A DNA stretch of 64,000 bases, from the NCBI GenBank assembly GCA_958299035.1, contig CATQJL010000112.1, positions 49,248,941-49,312,940 of the forward strand. The letters are read 5' to 3'. Of this stretch, positions 49,797-61,198 are shown piece after piece. The position numbers and the translations under genes were made by a program. Within the stretch, counting starts at the first letter, position 1, and each line of letters opens with the position of its first letter. This DNA comes from Cylicocyclus nassatus (lineage: Eukaryota > Nematoda > Chromadorea > Rhabditida > Strongylidae). The notes below the pieces were generated by a model. The model did no database searches and was not told the origin of the DNA. It worked only from the letters and a program-made list of their open reading frames with translations.

Positions 49797-50474
49797 CAGG
49801 ATGTCCCAAAAAGATGTGCACACTGTTTGATTTTGAATAACTCTCTTATTATGAGGTCTTTCGAGAAGCGGTAAGCGCCATTTTGTAGAACTGGCTTCAA
49901 CTTAGATTTACAGTATAGAGCGAATCATTGACCGCCCTTCGTTACTGTAGGAATACGGTAGAAACTTGGAACATATGGTGTCAATGTGTAAAAAGCTGCC
50001 GTTTCAAAAATTTTCAAATAGATGTGAAAACTTGTGTAATAGGGTTTTTAGGGACGCTGAGTTCAATACTCAACTATTCTCAAGATTGCGAAGCTTTTTA
50101 AATGGTGTAGCCGCACTTTTTAGGAACATTGAGAAAATGGCCGCTACTGCTTACCTCGCATAACTCTTCGGTGAAACATTATAATAGGTTGGGAACTTTA
50201 CAGTTAGAATCAGCAACTCTAATTGCCCTAGTGTAAAAGTTTTCAGGCTGTTTTGATTCCTTTCTGAGGCAAAATATGGCCTTTGATGGCCAAAACCCTC
50301 TGTCAAGTTTCTACCGTATTTCTACAGTAACGAAGAGCGATCGGTGATTCGCTCCATACTGCAATCTAAGTTGAAGCCAGCCCTACAAAATGGCGCTTAC
50401 CGCTTCTCGAAAGACCTCATAATAAGAGAGTTATTCAAAATCAAACAGTGTGCACATCTTTTTGGGACACCCTG
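49797..50474. mobile_element. Chain MITE 6: CAGGRTGTCCC type
   Basis: The ends CAGGATGTCCCAAAAAGATG and CATCTTTTTGGGACACCCTG pair with one change and are flanked by TA. CGCCATTTTGTAGAACTGG lies about 80 bp in. The central TACTGTAGGAATACGGTAG is close to the motif in MITE 3. Confidence 0.88.
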
Positions 50475-50478
50475 TATA

Positions 50479-51424
50479 TTAGGTTGTCCCACAAGTCTTT
50501 TCATTTCTGAGTTTTCGCTATGATAAGTCACACACTTCTTACTCTAAATAGACATCAGGATACCATTCGATAGAGCAATGCAAGCTCTATAAGATGACGT
50601 TTACGCTTTTGCACAAGCTTTGCTCTATCTCGAGTTCTAAACCAAAATCTAAAAAGTTTCGGCCAAGCCAAAAACCGATAATTTTTTATATTTTCGTTCA
50701 AAAAAGTCCTACAAACCTCAAACTCTCTCACGTATATACATTCCACATAAGACCTTCATGTGTGCTGTTGCTGCATTTTTTTATCAGCTAGAAATCAAGG
50801 AACCAAAAATTTTCACGTTTTTACCAAAGTGATGCTGCGCTGTTCTTACACTAGCAGTTGCATAGTAGAAGCTCTCAGAAGTACTGCAGTAGATTTTTGG
50901 CTCTCTATTTGCTCTAGTTCACGAGAAATATCAAATTTAGCTTTCTTCACTTGGGTTTTTCACGCTTAAATCCACATTTCTCGGGAACCAGAGCTTGTAT
51001 AGAGCTAAAAAATTACAGTTGTACTTCTAAGGGCTTGTAGTATACAACTGTCAGTGTAAGAACAGCACAGCATCGCTTTGGTAAAAACAGGAAAATTTTC
51101 GGTTTCTTGATTTCTAGCTGATAAAAAAATGCAGCAACAGCCATATGAATGTCTTATGTGGAATGTATATACGTGAGCGAGTTTGAGGTTTGTAGGACTT
51201 TTTGAACCAAGATATGAAAAATTTTTGGTTTTTTGGCCATCCGAAACTTTTTAGATTTTGGTTTAAAACTCGAGATAGATCAAAGCTTGTGCGAAAGCGT
51301 AAACTCCATCTTATAGAGCTTGCTTTGCTCTATCGAATAGTATCCTAATGTCTATTTAGAGTAAGAAGTGTGTGACTTATTATAGCGAAAACTCAGAAAT
51401 GAAAAGACTTATGGGGCAACCTAA
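50479..51424. mobile_element. Chain MITE 7: TTAGGTTGTCCCACAAG type
   Basis: The left end TTAGGTTGTCCCACAAGTCT and the right end AGACTTATGGGGCAACCTAA pair. It is the same palindromic family as 35051 and 38779, with ACCATTCGATAGAGCAATG 83 bp in. The flanking right TA is split by the LTR element: its T is at 51425 and the following bases resume after 61185. This fixes the order of insertion. Confidence 0.88.
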
Positions 51425-51425
51425 T
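51421..51425. repeat. Left 5-bp target duplication of the LTR element
   Basis: CTAAT, repeated at 61181-61185. The first four bases are also the end of MITE 7. Confidence 0.85.
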
Positions 51426-52273
51426 TGTTGCGGATTGGGATCCCCAGCTCCCAACGTCAGTGGTAAGTGCTCTCCTGCATCAGCGAGGGGAGCTGAGGAC
51501 GCCATCCGTGATTGAAGTAACGACACGTGTGGAAGGGTAGCTAGCTTGCGCCACGCTCTTATGGCCTGCCAAACACGGATACACAATACATCTCAGAGGC
51601 CCTAGGCTACCAACCTAACCCCCCAATCTCAACTGCCAGCTTCTCGAGCCGCCCCACACACCGTCGGCAGTTGTGGATTCTCAGCAACTTGGGCACTACC
51701 ATGGATCATGCCCGTCCTCCGACTGATGGAACCTTCCAGGACACAACACATCGTAAAACCACAACAAACATAAACAGCACATAGATATTCCTGGGGCTAA
51801 GGCCTAAGCCCTAAGCCCAACACTCGCATCAAAACACTAGGACTCTAAAGGTGCCCACCATTTATCCGGATCTTCACCAACACACAAACAACTCAATACA
51901 ATGGGAAGAGAACACGCCGGCCAGATGTTACCTAGGGGCCGATAGAAAGAAAACCCCCCGCGGAAGTACTCCTTTGCCCTGCGGCAAGCAAGAAGCACCA
52001 ACCGGGTTACCTCGAGGCGACGGGCCAGTCCTCCATGCGTGGTGGTGTTCTTCGCGTGAGTTGGTAAGACGGCGCTGCAGCATCGATCGATAATTGGACT
52101 GAGTTGAAGCCGACCGCTCGCGAGTAGACACATGTGGCGTACGTGACTGTTTGAAGGTAGGCTGCGGCATAAGTAGCGAGCGAGAGGGCGGGGCAGCGCG
52201 CGAGGACTGGCGTTTTGGGACCCCTTCGCGCACGAGAAGCGGACTCCTTGAAGAAGTCGCGCAATCCGCGACA
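51426..52273 (-). repeat. 3' LTR (left copy)
   Basis: It runs from TGTTGCGGATT to AATCCGCGACA, so it has TG...CA ends inside an 11-bp inverted repeat. Against the other LTR I see two differences: T/C at 51429 and A/G at 51965. It contains GGCCTAAGCCCTAAGCCC near 51800. Confidence 0.92.
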
Positions 52274-53193
52274 CTCCGGGCAACAAGAAAAAGAATCCGA
52301 GGTAGGCTCTCGATCTACCACGTCACCTACGACCCTACGAGTTAAACGTACAACAACCTACGAGTCAAGAAACCCTAGATTATTCGCGCGGGCCTACTTC
52401 CTGTCGCGGTGACAGCTGACAGCCGGCTGCCTCGTGGGTAGGCAAGAAGAGTCGTCGGGGGCACTACGTTGGATATCTGGTGGGTCTTCTTCGGCGGTTG
52501 TGGTACGGCAGTTGCGGTGACGACGGCGATTGACTCGACGACGTTGAGACACTTGCGCATCGACATCTGGACCATACGACCATGACGACGTTGACGTGGA
52601 CTTCGTTGACGTGACATTCAGCGGCTCGACATTGGCGTGAAGGTGACAGGTGACGACGAATTAAAAACCAAAAAGTTTTAATTTTGCCTACGTGGCGCGG
52701 TTTTTCACGCCAGGGGGAAGAATTTAGATAGCGAGGGGGAGAGTTTTCCTCGCGACACAAAAGAACCCAGGGTCAAGTCAGGAGCAAAAGAGGGGAATCC
52801 CAAATCCAAAAAGAGTCAACACGGTCTCCCTCCGTGGCCCCAAAAATCGACAGTTGTGGTAACGGATATAGACGCAGAGTGTGGGCATCGTAGTCAGCCT
52901 AAACTAGAGTTGACAACGACACATAAGGCGAACTTAAGGTCCGCCAAAAACAACACAAACAAATATAAAACAAAGCAAAACTAAGAGAAAAACTAAAAAA
53001 CCGTGAGTTGTGGCTAGATCAGCACAGTGGGGAAGAACCAAAGGGCAGCACTCTCCATGAGTGCTCCATAGTGTCAACCTAAAATAAAGTTGACAACAAG
53101 AAACAAAGGAGTGAGCTTAAGGCTCACCCCAAAGGCCGTAAATTGGGGAAAGAAAAGACAAATGAGGTAAACGTATAGTGTGGGAAAGGCAAC
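52274..53193 (-). other. Interior between gag and the 3' LTR
   Basis: 920 bp without a convincing frame. It has a run of GACGACG, TTGACGTG and ACGTTGAC-like words (52500-52640). The base order next to the LTR on the sense strand is GTTGCCCGGAG, which is not the purine-rich tract expected before a 3' LTR. A pol gene would have to be here or upstream and neither place holds one. Confidence 0.6.
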
Positions 53194-54858
53194 TTACCTG
53201 CGAGGCGATCTCTTGACCTTTGCCCCTCGCCGGTTCATTTCCGCCAAGGCCTTATACTGCTCGAGATGCAAACCATACTCCAAGCGACCAATGTCATTGA
53301 TTCCATGCGGGTTCTCGAAGCAGAAGGACGTCTCGTGTTCCGTGGATTTGCATCTCCTGCATTCCCTTCCGCGGTGAGGACAGTCCTCCTCAGCATGTCT
53401 GGCACAACAAAGGAAATAACCTCCTCGCGTCGCATTCAACTCCATCTTCCTACTCAGTCGCCGATAGACGTCACATCTTGAGGGCGAATGTCGTTCCATA
53501 CAAAAGTGACAACGAGTGGTTTCCTCTGCCCGTCGGCTTGCACGCCGTTCTGGAGTTCTTCTCCTAGACTGTCCTCTCCGCTCAGGTTGCCTTTGGGAAA
53601 TGGGCGGTGGGGCCCCATCCTGGGGGGCGCCAGGGCGTTGTCGGGGCGTAGAAGGGACTGATGACGTTGTCGAACCTTCCTGATGGACGATGGCTTCGAG
53701 TGCCCTTTGCAAGTCGGAGTATGCTGTGGAAGTAGAAGGTCGTTGAAGCAATTCCTGAACCGTGTGTTGCAGGATGCTAGGTGGCGGCTGTGGCGGTGGA
53801 AGTTGAGGTGCCTGTACCGGCTGTGGCTTCGGTTTGGTCTTCCTCTTCCGTGGCTTCGGAAGTTGCGGTGCGGCTGGAGTCACTGCGGTTGGTAATGGTA
53901 GTAGTATGGGGTCTACAACACCTCTGACTTGCAGCTGTTCCTTGAGAACCACACGGTAGCACTCATGCACAATTGACATTTGTGCTACGATCAAGTTCGC
54001 TGCATGGATGGTAGTCTCCAACTTGCGAAACGTGAGGTCATACTTGGCCAAAAGATCAAGTCTGGACTGGATCTGCTCAGGTCTCAGATACAACACACGC
54101 ATGACTTCTCTCAAGATTTCGTATCGGCGGAAGTTGATGTTGTAGATGTTCGTGAAGAGAATGTCCATACAGTTGATAATATCTTCTGGACCTGGCTGCG
54201 GCCTATGACTCAGTTCCTGCAGATAGTTGGTGGCATCTGCGGTCATCCGCACAAGTCCTTCCATAGAGCCAGAAATGAGTAGAGCGCTCAATTGTGAGGA
54301 ACTATCTCCGAACTCCTGCCTCTTCTGCGGATGGATCGACTTAACCTGAACCTGTTCGAAGAAGTCCTTGTGGATGAAATTGTCAAGAGCGACAAGATCT
54401 GCGTGACTCAGCTGCGCCGAACTGAAGATGTAGTCCGTCGAGAGTGCCATGGTCATCTGATGGAGTAATTGGACAGCTGGTCGATACTCTCTCGGCACTA
54501 CAGTCGTTTTTGAATCTTCCTCCGCCTGGAACGGGAAGTCTCCGGTGACGTCGCGTCCATTCGCAATAGCTGAAATAAGCTCGAGCATGGTGGGTGCTCG
54601 AGTGTGGGCTTCCTCGGGAACTGGAGGCTTTGCCTCTGTGGAGCGAGAGGGTTCTGGAGCTCGCGTAATGGCAAGCTCATGGATGACTTCAGCTAGCAGC
54701 TCGGACTGAGCGGGGCTTTCGCTCCGCTTTGCCCTTCGTGCCGGCTTCCTCTCCGATGAAGTTGATGGCGACTTCGAATAAGATCTCTTCCGTCCTCGGT
54801 ATTGGTGGGACTTCGATACGGGTTCGCCTCTTCTTGTCTTCGTACGCCAAATCGTCAT
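53194..54858 (-). CDS. gag: Gag-like protein with three zinc knuckles
   Basis: A 554-residue protein, intact from ATG to stop. Residues 1-50 are basic and Ser/Arg-rich. Residues about 90-310 are a likely helical capsid-like region. Residues 320-362 are Pro/Lys-rich. Residues 400-445 are Arg/Pro-rich. Zinc knuckles follow: C450-C453-H457-C462 (CX2CX3HX4C), a degenerate middle one (Y481, C484, H488, C493) and C500-C503-H508-C513 (CX2CX4HX4C). The row of three with this spacing is how I recall BEL/Pao gags from nematodes; its role would be RNA binding and particle assembly. There is no fused protease or RT. The start is set by the ATG 34 nt after a strong 3' splice site. A domesticated zinc-knuckle gene is less likely because of the flanking LTRs. 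Confidence 0.8.
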   Translation of the reverse strand: MTIWRTKTRRGEPVSKSHQYRGRKRSYSKSPSTSSERKPARRAKRSESPAQSELLAEVIHELAITRAPEPSRSTEAKPPVPEEAHTRAPTMLELISAIANGRDVTGDFPFQAEEDSKTTVVPREYRPAVQLLHQMTMALSTDYIFSSAQLSHADLVALDNFIHKDFFEQVQVKSIHPQKRQEFGDSSSQLSALLISGSMEGLVRMTADATNYLQELSHRPQPGPEDIINCMDILFTNIYNINFRRYEILREVMRVLYLRPEQIQSRLDLLAKYDLTFRKLETTIHAANLIVAQMSIVHECYRVVLKEQLQVRGVVDPILLPLPTAVTPAAPQLPKPRKRKTKPKPQPVQAPQLPPPQPPPSILQHTVQELLQRPSTSTAYSDLQRALEAIVHQEGSTTSSVPSTPRQRPGAPQDGAPPPISQRQPERRGQSRRRTPERRASRRAEETTRCHFCMERHSPSRCDVYRRLSRKMELNATRGGYFLCCARHAEEDCPHRGRECRRCKSTEHETSFCFENPHGINDIGRLEYGLHLEQYKALAEMNRRGAKVKRSPRR

Positions 54859-54892
54859 AGTGTAGATGGTTGGTCTACTTTATCGCTTTACC

Positions 54893-54906
54893 CTGAAAGA
54901 AGGAGA
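54893..54906 (-). promoter_or_regulatory. 3' splice acceptor before gag
   Basis: On the minus strand the sequence reads TTCTCCTTCTTTCAG followed by GGTAAAGCG. TTTCAG with a pyrimidine tract matches the strict nematode acceptor form. It lies 34 nt before the gag ATG. The 600 bp upstream on the sense strand is pyrimidine-rich. The gag mRNA is therefore probably made by cis-splicing of a leader, or by spliced-leader addition. Confidence 0.65.
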
Positions 54907-57900
54907 AAGAATGATAGAGGAAAGGGAGGGCGCGCCACAATGAAACCACAACAGACAAGTCTGAGGGTTAGTAAGGGAATAAAGAATGAAAAGAGAGGGG
55001 AAAAAGAACAAAGGTAAGAAAATAAAAAACGAAGAAAAAGAGGTGTTAATTAGATAAAGAGGATATAGAACGGATCATGACATTTGTGGATGTTAGTGGG
55101 TGGCAACGCGCGGGGTCATAAAGAAAGGTGTGAATAGAAAAATAAGATACATGCGAGGAAGACAGGAAAGGAGTTAGAAAAAGCTAAGTATGAGAAATAA
55201 GATAAACAGAAAGTGAGCTACACGTGTAGATAAAACAGTGCGCACGATATTAAATTTCGCAACTAACCTTACCTACACAAGCAGCGCAAAAACAAAGAAA
55301 GAAAAAATGAAGAGAGAAGAATGAATGAATATGAGAAGAAGATTATCCAAAAGGTGTGAGCCATCAAAATTTGATCAAAAGGATAGAAAAGGAAGCAAGA
55401 AACTATAAGGACGAAGGACAAATGAAAGACGTGGCACACAATAGAGTGAAAAAGGAAGAAAGAGGGAAAGAAAACTAAAAAGAGACCACAATTGACGAAA
55501 AGGTAGGAAAATTACAACTAACAGCCATATGATGCAATCTTTGCACATGATGACCGCACGACGATCGCGACGGGACCTTCGAACTTCATCGACGCGTAGA
55601 GGAGCGCGATAAATATCGTGCTCTGTGGAGTGCGATGCAAGGCAAGCGAAACGCAAAGCCTAAAAGCAACGCGAAGCCGCGACGATCGCAAAAGAGAGCG
55701 CTGTCAAGCGCTTGTGGATGGGGGACTGCGTTTTCACCAAAGACTGCATCCCTGTGGAATAGAGTAAGATATTCACTAAACACTCTCTGATGATCACACA
55801 ATGAAGTGTTATCATCGAAAATACAAAGTTGGACCACGACTTCCTTTTTCCACCATTCTGTGAGCTAGTTGTTCTGCGCAGTTGATAAGATTGTAACCTT
55901 AGGCATATGTGGCTATGTGAATCGTACACTTGTGGGTTATGGAGATGGAATTCCAGCAGAATGAAACAAATAAACCACAAATCGCGGTAGTATCCTTTCG
56001 TCGTTTAGATGTTGTGCGCCGAAGGGATAACTGTTCCATTTCTGCGCATCCACAAGTATCTTTCTCAGCAGTGACCTTCCCATCGTCCTGTAAGTGCTAA
56101 AACGAGTGACGAACGTATCAAAAGAAACTTCCTGGCGACACATCCGCCGATGTTATCCATCTATGAAATATAGACAGCTAGATGTTAATAGCGTCTTCCT
56201 CCAAATGGGTGTAATCGATAATGTCGCCACAATTGACACTTGATGTTAACTGTCGTCACGAAGTCGCTGAAAGGTGGGGAAAGGATAGTATGCTGAGTGA
56301 CGATTCACAATTCTCATTTGCCACATCTCTGCAATCATACAGCCAGTTGCGTCCATTCGAAACCTCGTTCTTTCCAAAATCGTTCCGTTGTTTTCCAGTA
56401 GCTGACGTTCAGATGACGACAACTAGACTGATGTAATCAATGCAAAGAAGGGGAACAATCTATAGCGCAATGCACACAATTCAATTGAAGCCCATAAATC
56501 TCCTGATGGTAGTGCTTGATGTTGGTATAAAATGTAGTAGGAAGTATGGGTCTGTGGAATTACAAATCTAGAGCATTTGTGGTGTAGAGAGCGTGTTTAG
56601 TGAAATGAGATATCTCGTGAGTGCTCTTGCCGTATGCTTCTAAATCGCTCAAGGCAAAACTTTCCCATAGACACTGTGGAATCAATATAGTGTTCGTGTG
56701 TGAGCAAAGTCCTCTAAGCAATACTCCTTGCGACGATCTTAATAGCAAACGAAGTAGACGAAATCCAAAAGTTTCGTGAGGACTATGTTCAACCACGAAT
56801 GTGAAGAGATCAACAATCCTAAACGCCAAATCAAAGGTGGTTCTTCCAACGGCATCGAACCGAAACTTGCAACGCATCCTAACTCCTAATGCTGCTCTGA
56901 TGTTACTAGCAGGATTGCAATATCCACAACGATGTTCGATTCCAAAATCGACTGTCGAAAGGTAATCCAATTTGTCATGCACGGCCGAAATTTGTCTCCA
57001 CCGTCGGACCAGGCGCCTTTTGTCCTAAGATTGTCTCCAGGAGCACAGTGTGACAGATGTCGATTGAAGATTCGCTTCTTGTGGGCAAATGACTTCATTG
57101 GCTGGATTGAATTAGTCCGATGAAGTATAAACCTAGGAGTCTGAAAAATGTGGTCGAACAATATGTCAAAATGCGAAGTCCTTGGATGCCAAATCGTGCC
57201 TTGCAGTATAAGATCGTTGAAATCTGAAACATGCGCAAGTAGCAGCACTTGTTCACCACATCATCCGGGATGTGCAAACCAAGCGTTCCTACAAGCGTGG
57301 GGTAATCATTTGGGTTTCTTAGTCCACTTGGCTATTCCAACGAAACGATCCAAACACAATAAGCCACAAGGGACTCAGAAAACCCAAAGAAGTCTCATCA
57401 GCTCTTAACCTATTTGTTACTACCACGGATCCTGTGGACATCACTAGATATTATCGTGGCATTTAGTGCTCGACAGTACTGACAAAGTTACACTCTTTAG
57501 CAGTCTAAAATCCTGATCCTCTCCTCCATAATGTTCCGATAAAGGTAGATGGTATAATAAACCTCTCCGAGGAACGATAAATACAAGCCAGACGTAAATT
57601 CGAAAGCTAATTCTCCACAATAACCTCCTATCCACGCAGGTGATGGTAACGATTAGGAAACAAAATCAAAATCCTACATCGTACCTTCTGATCTTCTTAG
57701 AAGGGTAAATGAAGAGCGACGGCTTTCCATGGCTGGTCACAATCCACATATCAACCATCTGGCTTTCAAGGAGCGAGATTTTCTCAGCCGTATCCACAAA
57801 CAATCCATTGTAAAGGCCTGAACAGTCTCTACAGGTAGAATTATCACACTGGTCTTACGCTAAGCATCTTGGGATACTGGCGATCGAAGCTCCAAAGACT

Positions 57901-60315
57901 GCGTGATTTTCTAGTGCGTGATAGTCAGTCTGTTGACCACGTTTACGGAACGAACAGAGCAGGGAATCACAGTAGCAACATGTGGGTGAGCTGTAAGACT
58001 AGAAATCTGGGACTAGCGATAGTCCTGTGGGGTATTGATAGGGAGAGTAAGTACGGGGCAAAAGTTCACGTATCCACTTCGGAGTCCTGACGTCCTTGAT
58101 GTTTCCGGCATCTGATGTAGAAGACTGATGATATCCCGACGATGTCGTTGTACGGGTACCGGCGAAAGAGAAACGTTTGGCGATCCTCTGGCTTATACGT
58201 GTCAAGACGAAGATCAAATTATAACATAGTATATGGCTCGCTGCGATTCAGAGGACTCTCCTGACGGATAATCTTCCTCAGCAGCTTGCTGCGTCTCCGA
58301 TGACGACTCCGACAACTAGATAAACTAGATGACCGATGACGTCCTCGGGTACATCCCTCTTCCTCCGGAAGTCTACAGAGAAGTCGATGGAGTTGACTTC
58401 GAGATCCTCTACGATATGGACACTCGCAATCGTCCTGTACAAAACCCTGAAAAACTAGGCACTGTAAGTGCTGTGGGACATCTCTATTAGCAGCAAGGGT
58501 AATACGGGAACAGGTTATCAAAGATCTAGTTCGAGTAAGCGTTCCTAGATGTCACACGGAATCCGCGGTCCTCAAATCGATGATGGAAAGAAATCGATAA
58601 AGATCTTTGAAATGCTTGATGGCACAAAGAATCCTAAACTCAAAACGAAGTGTTGCGCCCACTGAGAACCAATGCGATCGACGTCCATCCCTCGCGCTGT
58701 TGATAGAATAAGCTCTAATCTTCCATCCTACTGGTTCCGCAACGCTCATCAAAGAATGATTATCACTCCGAGTTAGTCCAGAACTCATTAAGCACCAATT
58801 TAGCACTTTCCACATACACTGCTCGCGAACAGAGATGTTTCATGTGGATGCTGTTCATTATGCACAGCTAACTCAAACGCACACCGAAGACCAAATGTGG
58901 CAACATCTCCATCCAAGGACCACAACTTAGCTTTTTCCTAATGGATTGCTAAGTGCTACGATGGAGGTGAGGCCAAGAAGACATTCTGTGTGGATTCAAG
59001 CTACAAAATGTTGCACAATGCCCAGCAATAATGTGACACTAGATACAGTCATCTGTGAAGATACGTTCGTGTCACTGGGGGGAACGTCACTAGTCACAGC
59101 TTCGACTGATTGCCTCGTTACTGTCGCAGGTGGCATTAAGGCGAACAAATAACAAGTACAAAGACTTTGACCGTGCTGCGCGCTTCCTACATATTCCACA
59201 AATGGCAAGAAGCTCTAGTGTTGATCACGCACTATGCCACTTATCCACAAATCCGTCACAAACTATCCGTCGACTGATTGATGGCATAATACAAACATAA
59301 ACTCGACGTTCGCGCAGATGTAAAGGCACAAGTCTTAGTCTGCTTACAGGAAGTTGTGAAGGTGTCTAACTCTTAGAGCTGATCGTACTGCTCACTAGCG
59401 AGGCGTCTGATAGTAGCGCAGAAGAAAGTTGGAACTCATCTGCTTCCTGTCGACTTCCTCATCCTCGTTGGACTCGATGACTTGAGTACCATGGGATTTC
59501 GCAATTGGTCCATATCGATCGATGACGTCGCACTCGGTAAAGTTGGGGATGATGGTATCTGTGGACTCAACCTCTGTAATTGAGATATGTGAAGGTATTC
59601 GAAGGGCGTGTGAATACTTCCGGATTGTATTCACACAAATGATGAGCACAAAGAGTCAAAGGTAAGAAAACGAGCGTCAAGCAAGAAACAAAGGACCTTA
59701 AAGCACCCGATGCTATTGCCAACAGTGATAAGTTAACAGCGAGAATGCTAGGCAGGAAATTAGGCGGGTTTAACCACAAACAGCGCGGGGCAGATCCCGT
59801 TGACGAAGATGGATGCAAAATGCGAGCATAAATGTGGTGGCGATGAGGTTTTAGGGGAGATACCCATCCAAGATCACAGCAGGGGATTCCTCCGCAGGCC
59901 TGATGACGTGTTTCAAGGCGGACAGAGCTAGTGCCTACCAAGGGCCTCGATGTCTGCAAAAAAATCTGGTCACCAGAGGGCACCGGCAGCACGGACAATA
60001 GGCAGATATCACACGGCTTGTGCCACTCAAGGCATGTGAGGGATCACCCTACTCTCAGCTAAGTGTACTGGCGGTAGTCGCTCACTCGCGTCAGCCCAGT
60101 CTCATCGGATCCGGCTACTGCACGATGAATGTGATCTAACGAGAAGACGAAGAACACAAATATGTATACACTGTGCAAACACCTGAAAAGGGGAATTAAA
60201 CTACAATTTGCATTGCTAGCTAGGGACGCCAACATGCGAAACGTGTATCTGCGGGCATACGCAAGCAAGGTCCGATCACAAAAGCTAGACATGGGTTTAC
60301 TATCCCCATGGCTAA
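54907..60315 (-). other. 5.4-kb leader or intron-like interior of the LTR element
   Basis: On the sense strand this lies between the primer-binding site and the gag acceptor. No frame above about 145 codons exists on either strand and none shows pol or env motifs. The first part next to gag (54907-55500) is A/G-rich on the plus strand. The 6-mer TCCACA or its complement TGTGGA occurs about 18 times, far more than the 2-3 expected by chance. A minus frame at 59395-59649 ends in an acidic tail (NEDEEVDRKQ), and a plus frame at 58329-58490 is protein-like; both are unproven. It may be a long intron, a leader or captured DNA. Confidence 0.55.
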
Positions 60316-60332
60316 CTCGTCTCGATGCACCA
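60316..60332 (-). promoter_or_regulatory. Primer-binding site
   Basis: Reading the minus strand, TGGTGCATCGAGACGAG follows the right LTR with no gap. TGG pairs with the CCA tail of a tRNA. The first bases resemble a complement of a tRNA-Gly acceptor end, but I cannot assign the tRNA with confidence. Confidence 0.65.
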
Positions 60333-61180
60333 TGTCGCGGATTGGGATCCCCAGCTCCCAACGTCAGTGGTAAGTGCTCTCCTGCATCAGCGAGGGGAGC
60401 TGAGGACGCCATCCGTGATTGAAGTAACGACACGTGTGGAAGGGTAGCTAGCTTGCGCCACGCTCTTATGGCCTGCCAAACACGGATACACAATACATCT
60501 CAGAGGCCCTAGGCTACCAACCTAACCCCCCAATCTCAACTGCCAGCTTCTCGAGCCGCCCCACACACCGTCGGCAGTTGTGGATTCTCAGCAACTTGGG
60601 CACTACCATGGATCATGCCCGTCCTCCGACTGATGGAACCTTCCAGGACACAACACATCGTAAAACCACAACAAACATAAACAGCACATAGATATTCCTG
60701 GGGCTAAGGCCTAAGCCCTAAGCCCAACACTCGCATCAAAACACTAGGACTCTAAAGGTGCCCACCATTTATCCGGATCTTCACCAACACACAAACAACT
60801 CAATACAATGGGAAGAGAACACGCCGGCCAGATGTTACCTAGGGGCCGATAGAAAGAAAACCCCCCGCGGAGGTACTCCTTTGCCCTGCGGCAAGCAAGA
60901 AGCACCAACCGGGTTACCTCGAGGCGACGGGCCAGTCCTCCATGCGTGGTGGTGTTCTTCGCGTGAGTTGGTAAGACGGCGCTGCAGCATCGATCGATAA
61001 TTGGACTGAGTTGAAGCCGACCGCTCGCGAGTAGACACATGTGGCGTACGTGACTGTTTGAAGGTAGGCTGCGGCATAAGTAGCGAGCGAGAGGGCGGGG
61101 CAGCGCGCGAGGACTGGCGTTTTGGGACCCCTTCGCGCACGAGAAGCGGACTCCTTGAAGAAGTCGCGCAATCCGCGACA
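60333..61180 (-). repeat. 5' LTR (right copy)
   Basis: It runs from TGTCGCGGATT to AATCCGCGACA, 848 bp, the same length as the left copy with two visible differences. In element orientation this is the promoter-bearing LTR. Confidence 0.92.
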
Positions 61181-61185
61181 CTAAT
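61181..61185. repeat. Right 5-bp target duplication of the LTR element
   Basis: CTAAT, followed by a (TA)n run that leads into MITE 8. Confidence 0.85.
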
Positions 61186-61198
61186 ATATATATATATA

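Larger units (their letters stand above)
51426..61180 (-). mobile_element. Gag-only LTR retrotransposon (BEL/Pao-like), minus strand
   Basis: Two 848-bp LTRs (51426-52273 and 60333-61180) flank a 8.06-kb interior, with an exact 5-bp target duplication. The minus orientation is set by the gag frame and by a TGG-starting primer-binding site directly next to the right LTR. Only a gag-like protein is recognisable. No protease, reverse transcriptase, RNase H or integrase frame is present, and I see no purine-rich tract directly before the left (3') LTR. The near-identical LTRs mean a recent insertion, so the missing pol is not explained by age. It probably uses enzymes supplied by a relative. BEL/Pao is preferred over Gypsy because of the triple zinc-knuckle pattern in gag. 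Confidence 0.8.

Noticed and set aside
46673..51424. Transposase genes inside the MITE chain
   Set aside because: No frame beyond about 90 codons and no DDE/D motif; all members are non-autonomous.
51837..52345. Frames of 100-150 codons inside the LTRs
   Set aside because: They lie wholly within or across the LTRs, appear in duplicate in both copies (60744-61181) and show no protein motif.
56560..57250. Minus-strand frames of 120-140 codons as possible pol remnants
   Set aside because: I looked for YVDD/YIDD-like, DDE or zinc motifs and found none; overlapping frames are open on both strands.
59236..59248. TTATCCACA, a perfect bacterial DnaA box
   Set aside because: This is eukaryotic retroelement DNA; it is one of many TCCACA words there and has no origin context.
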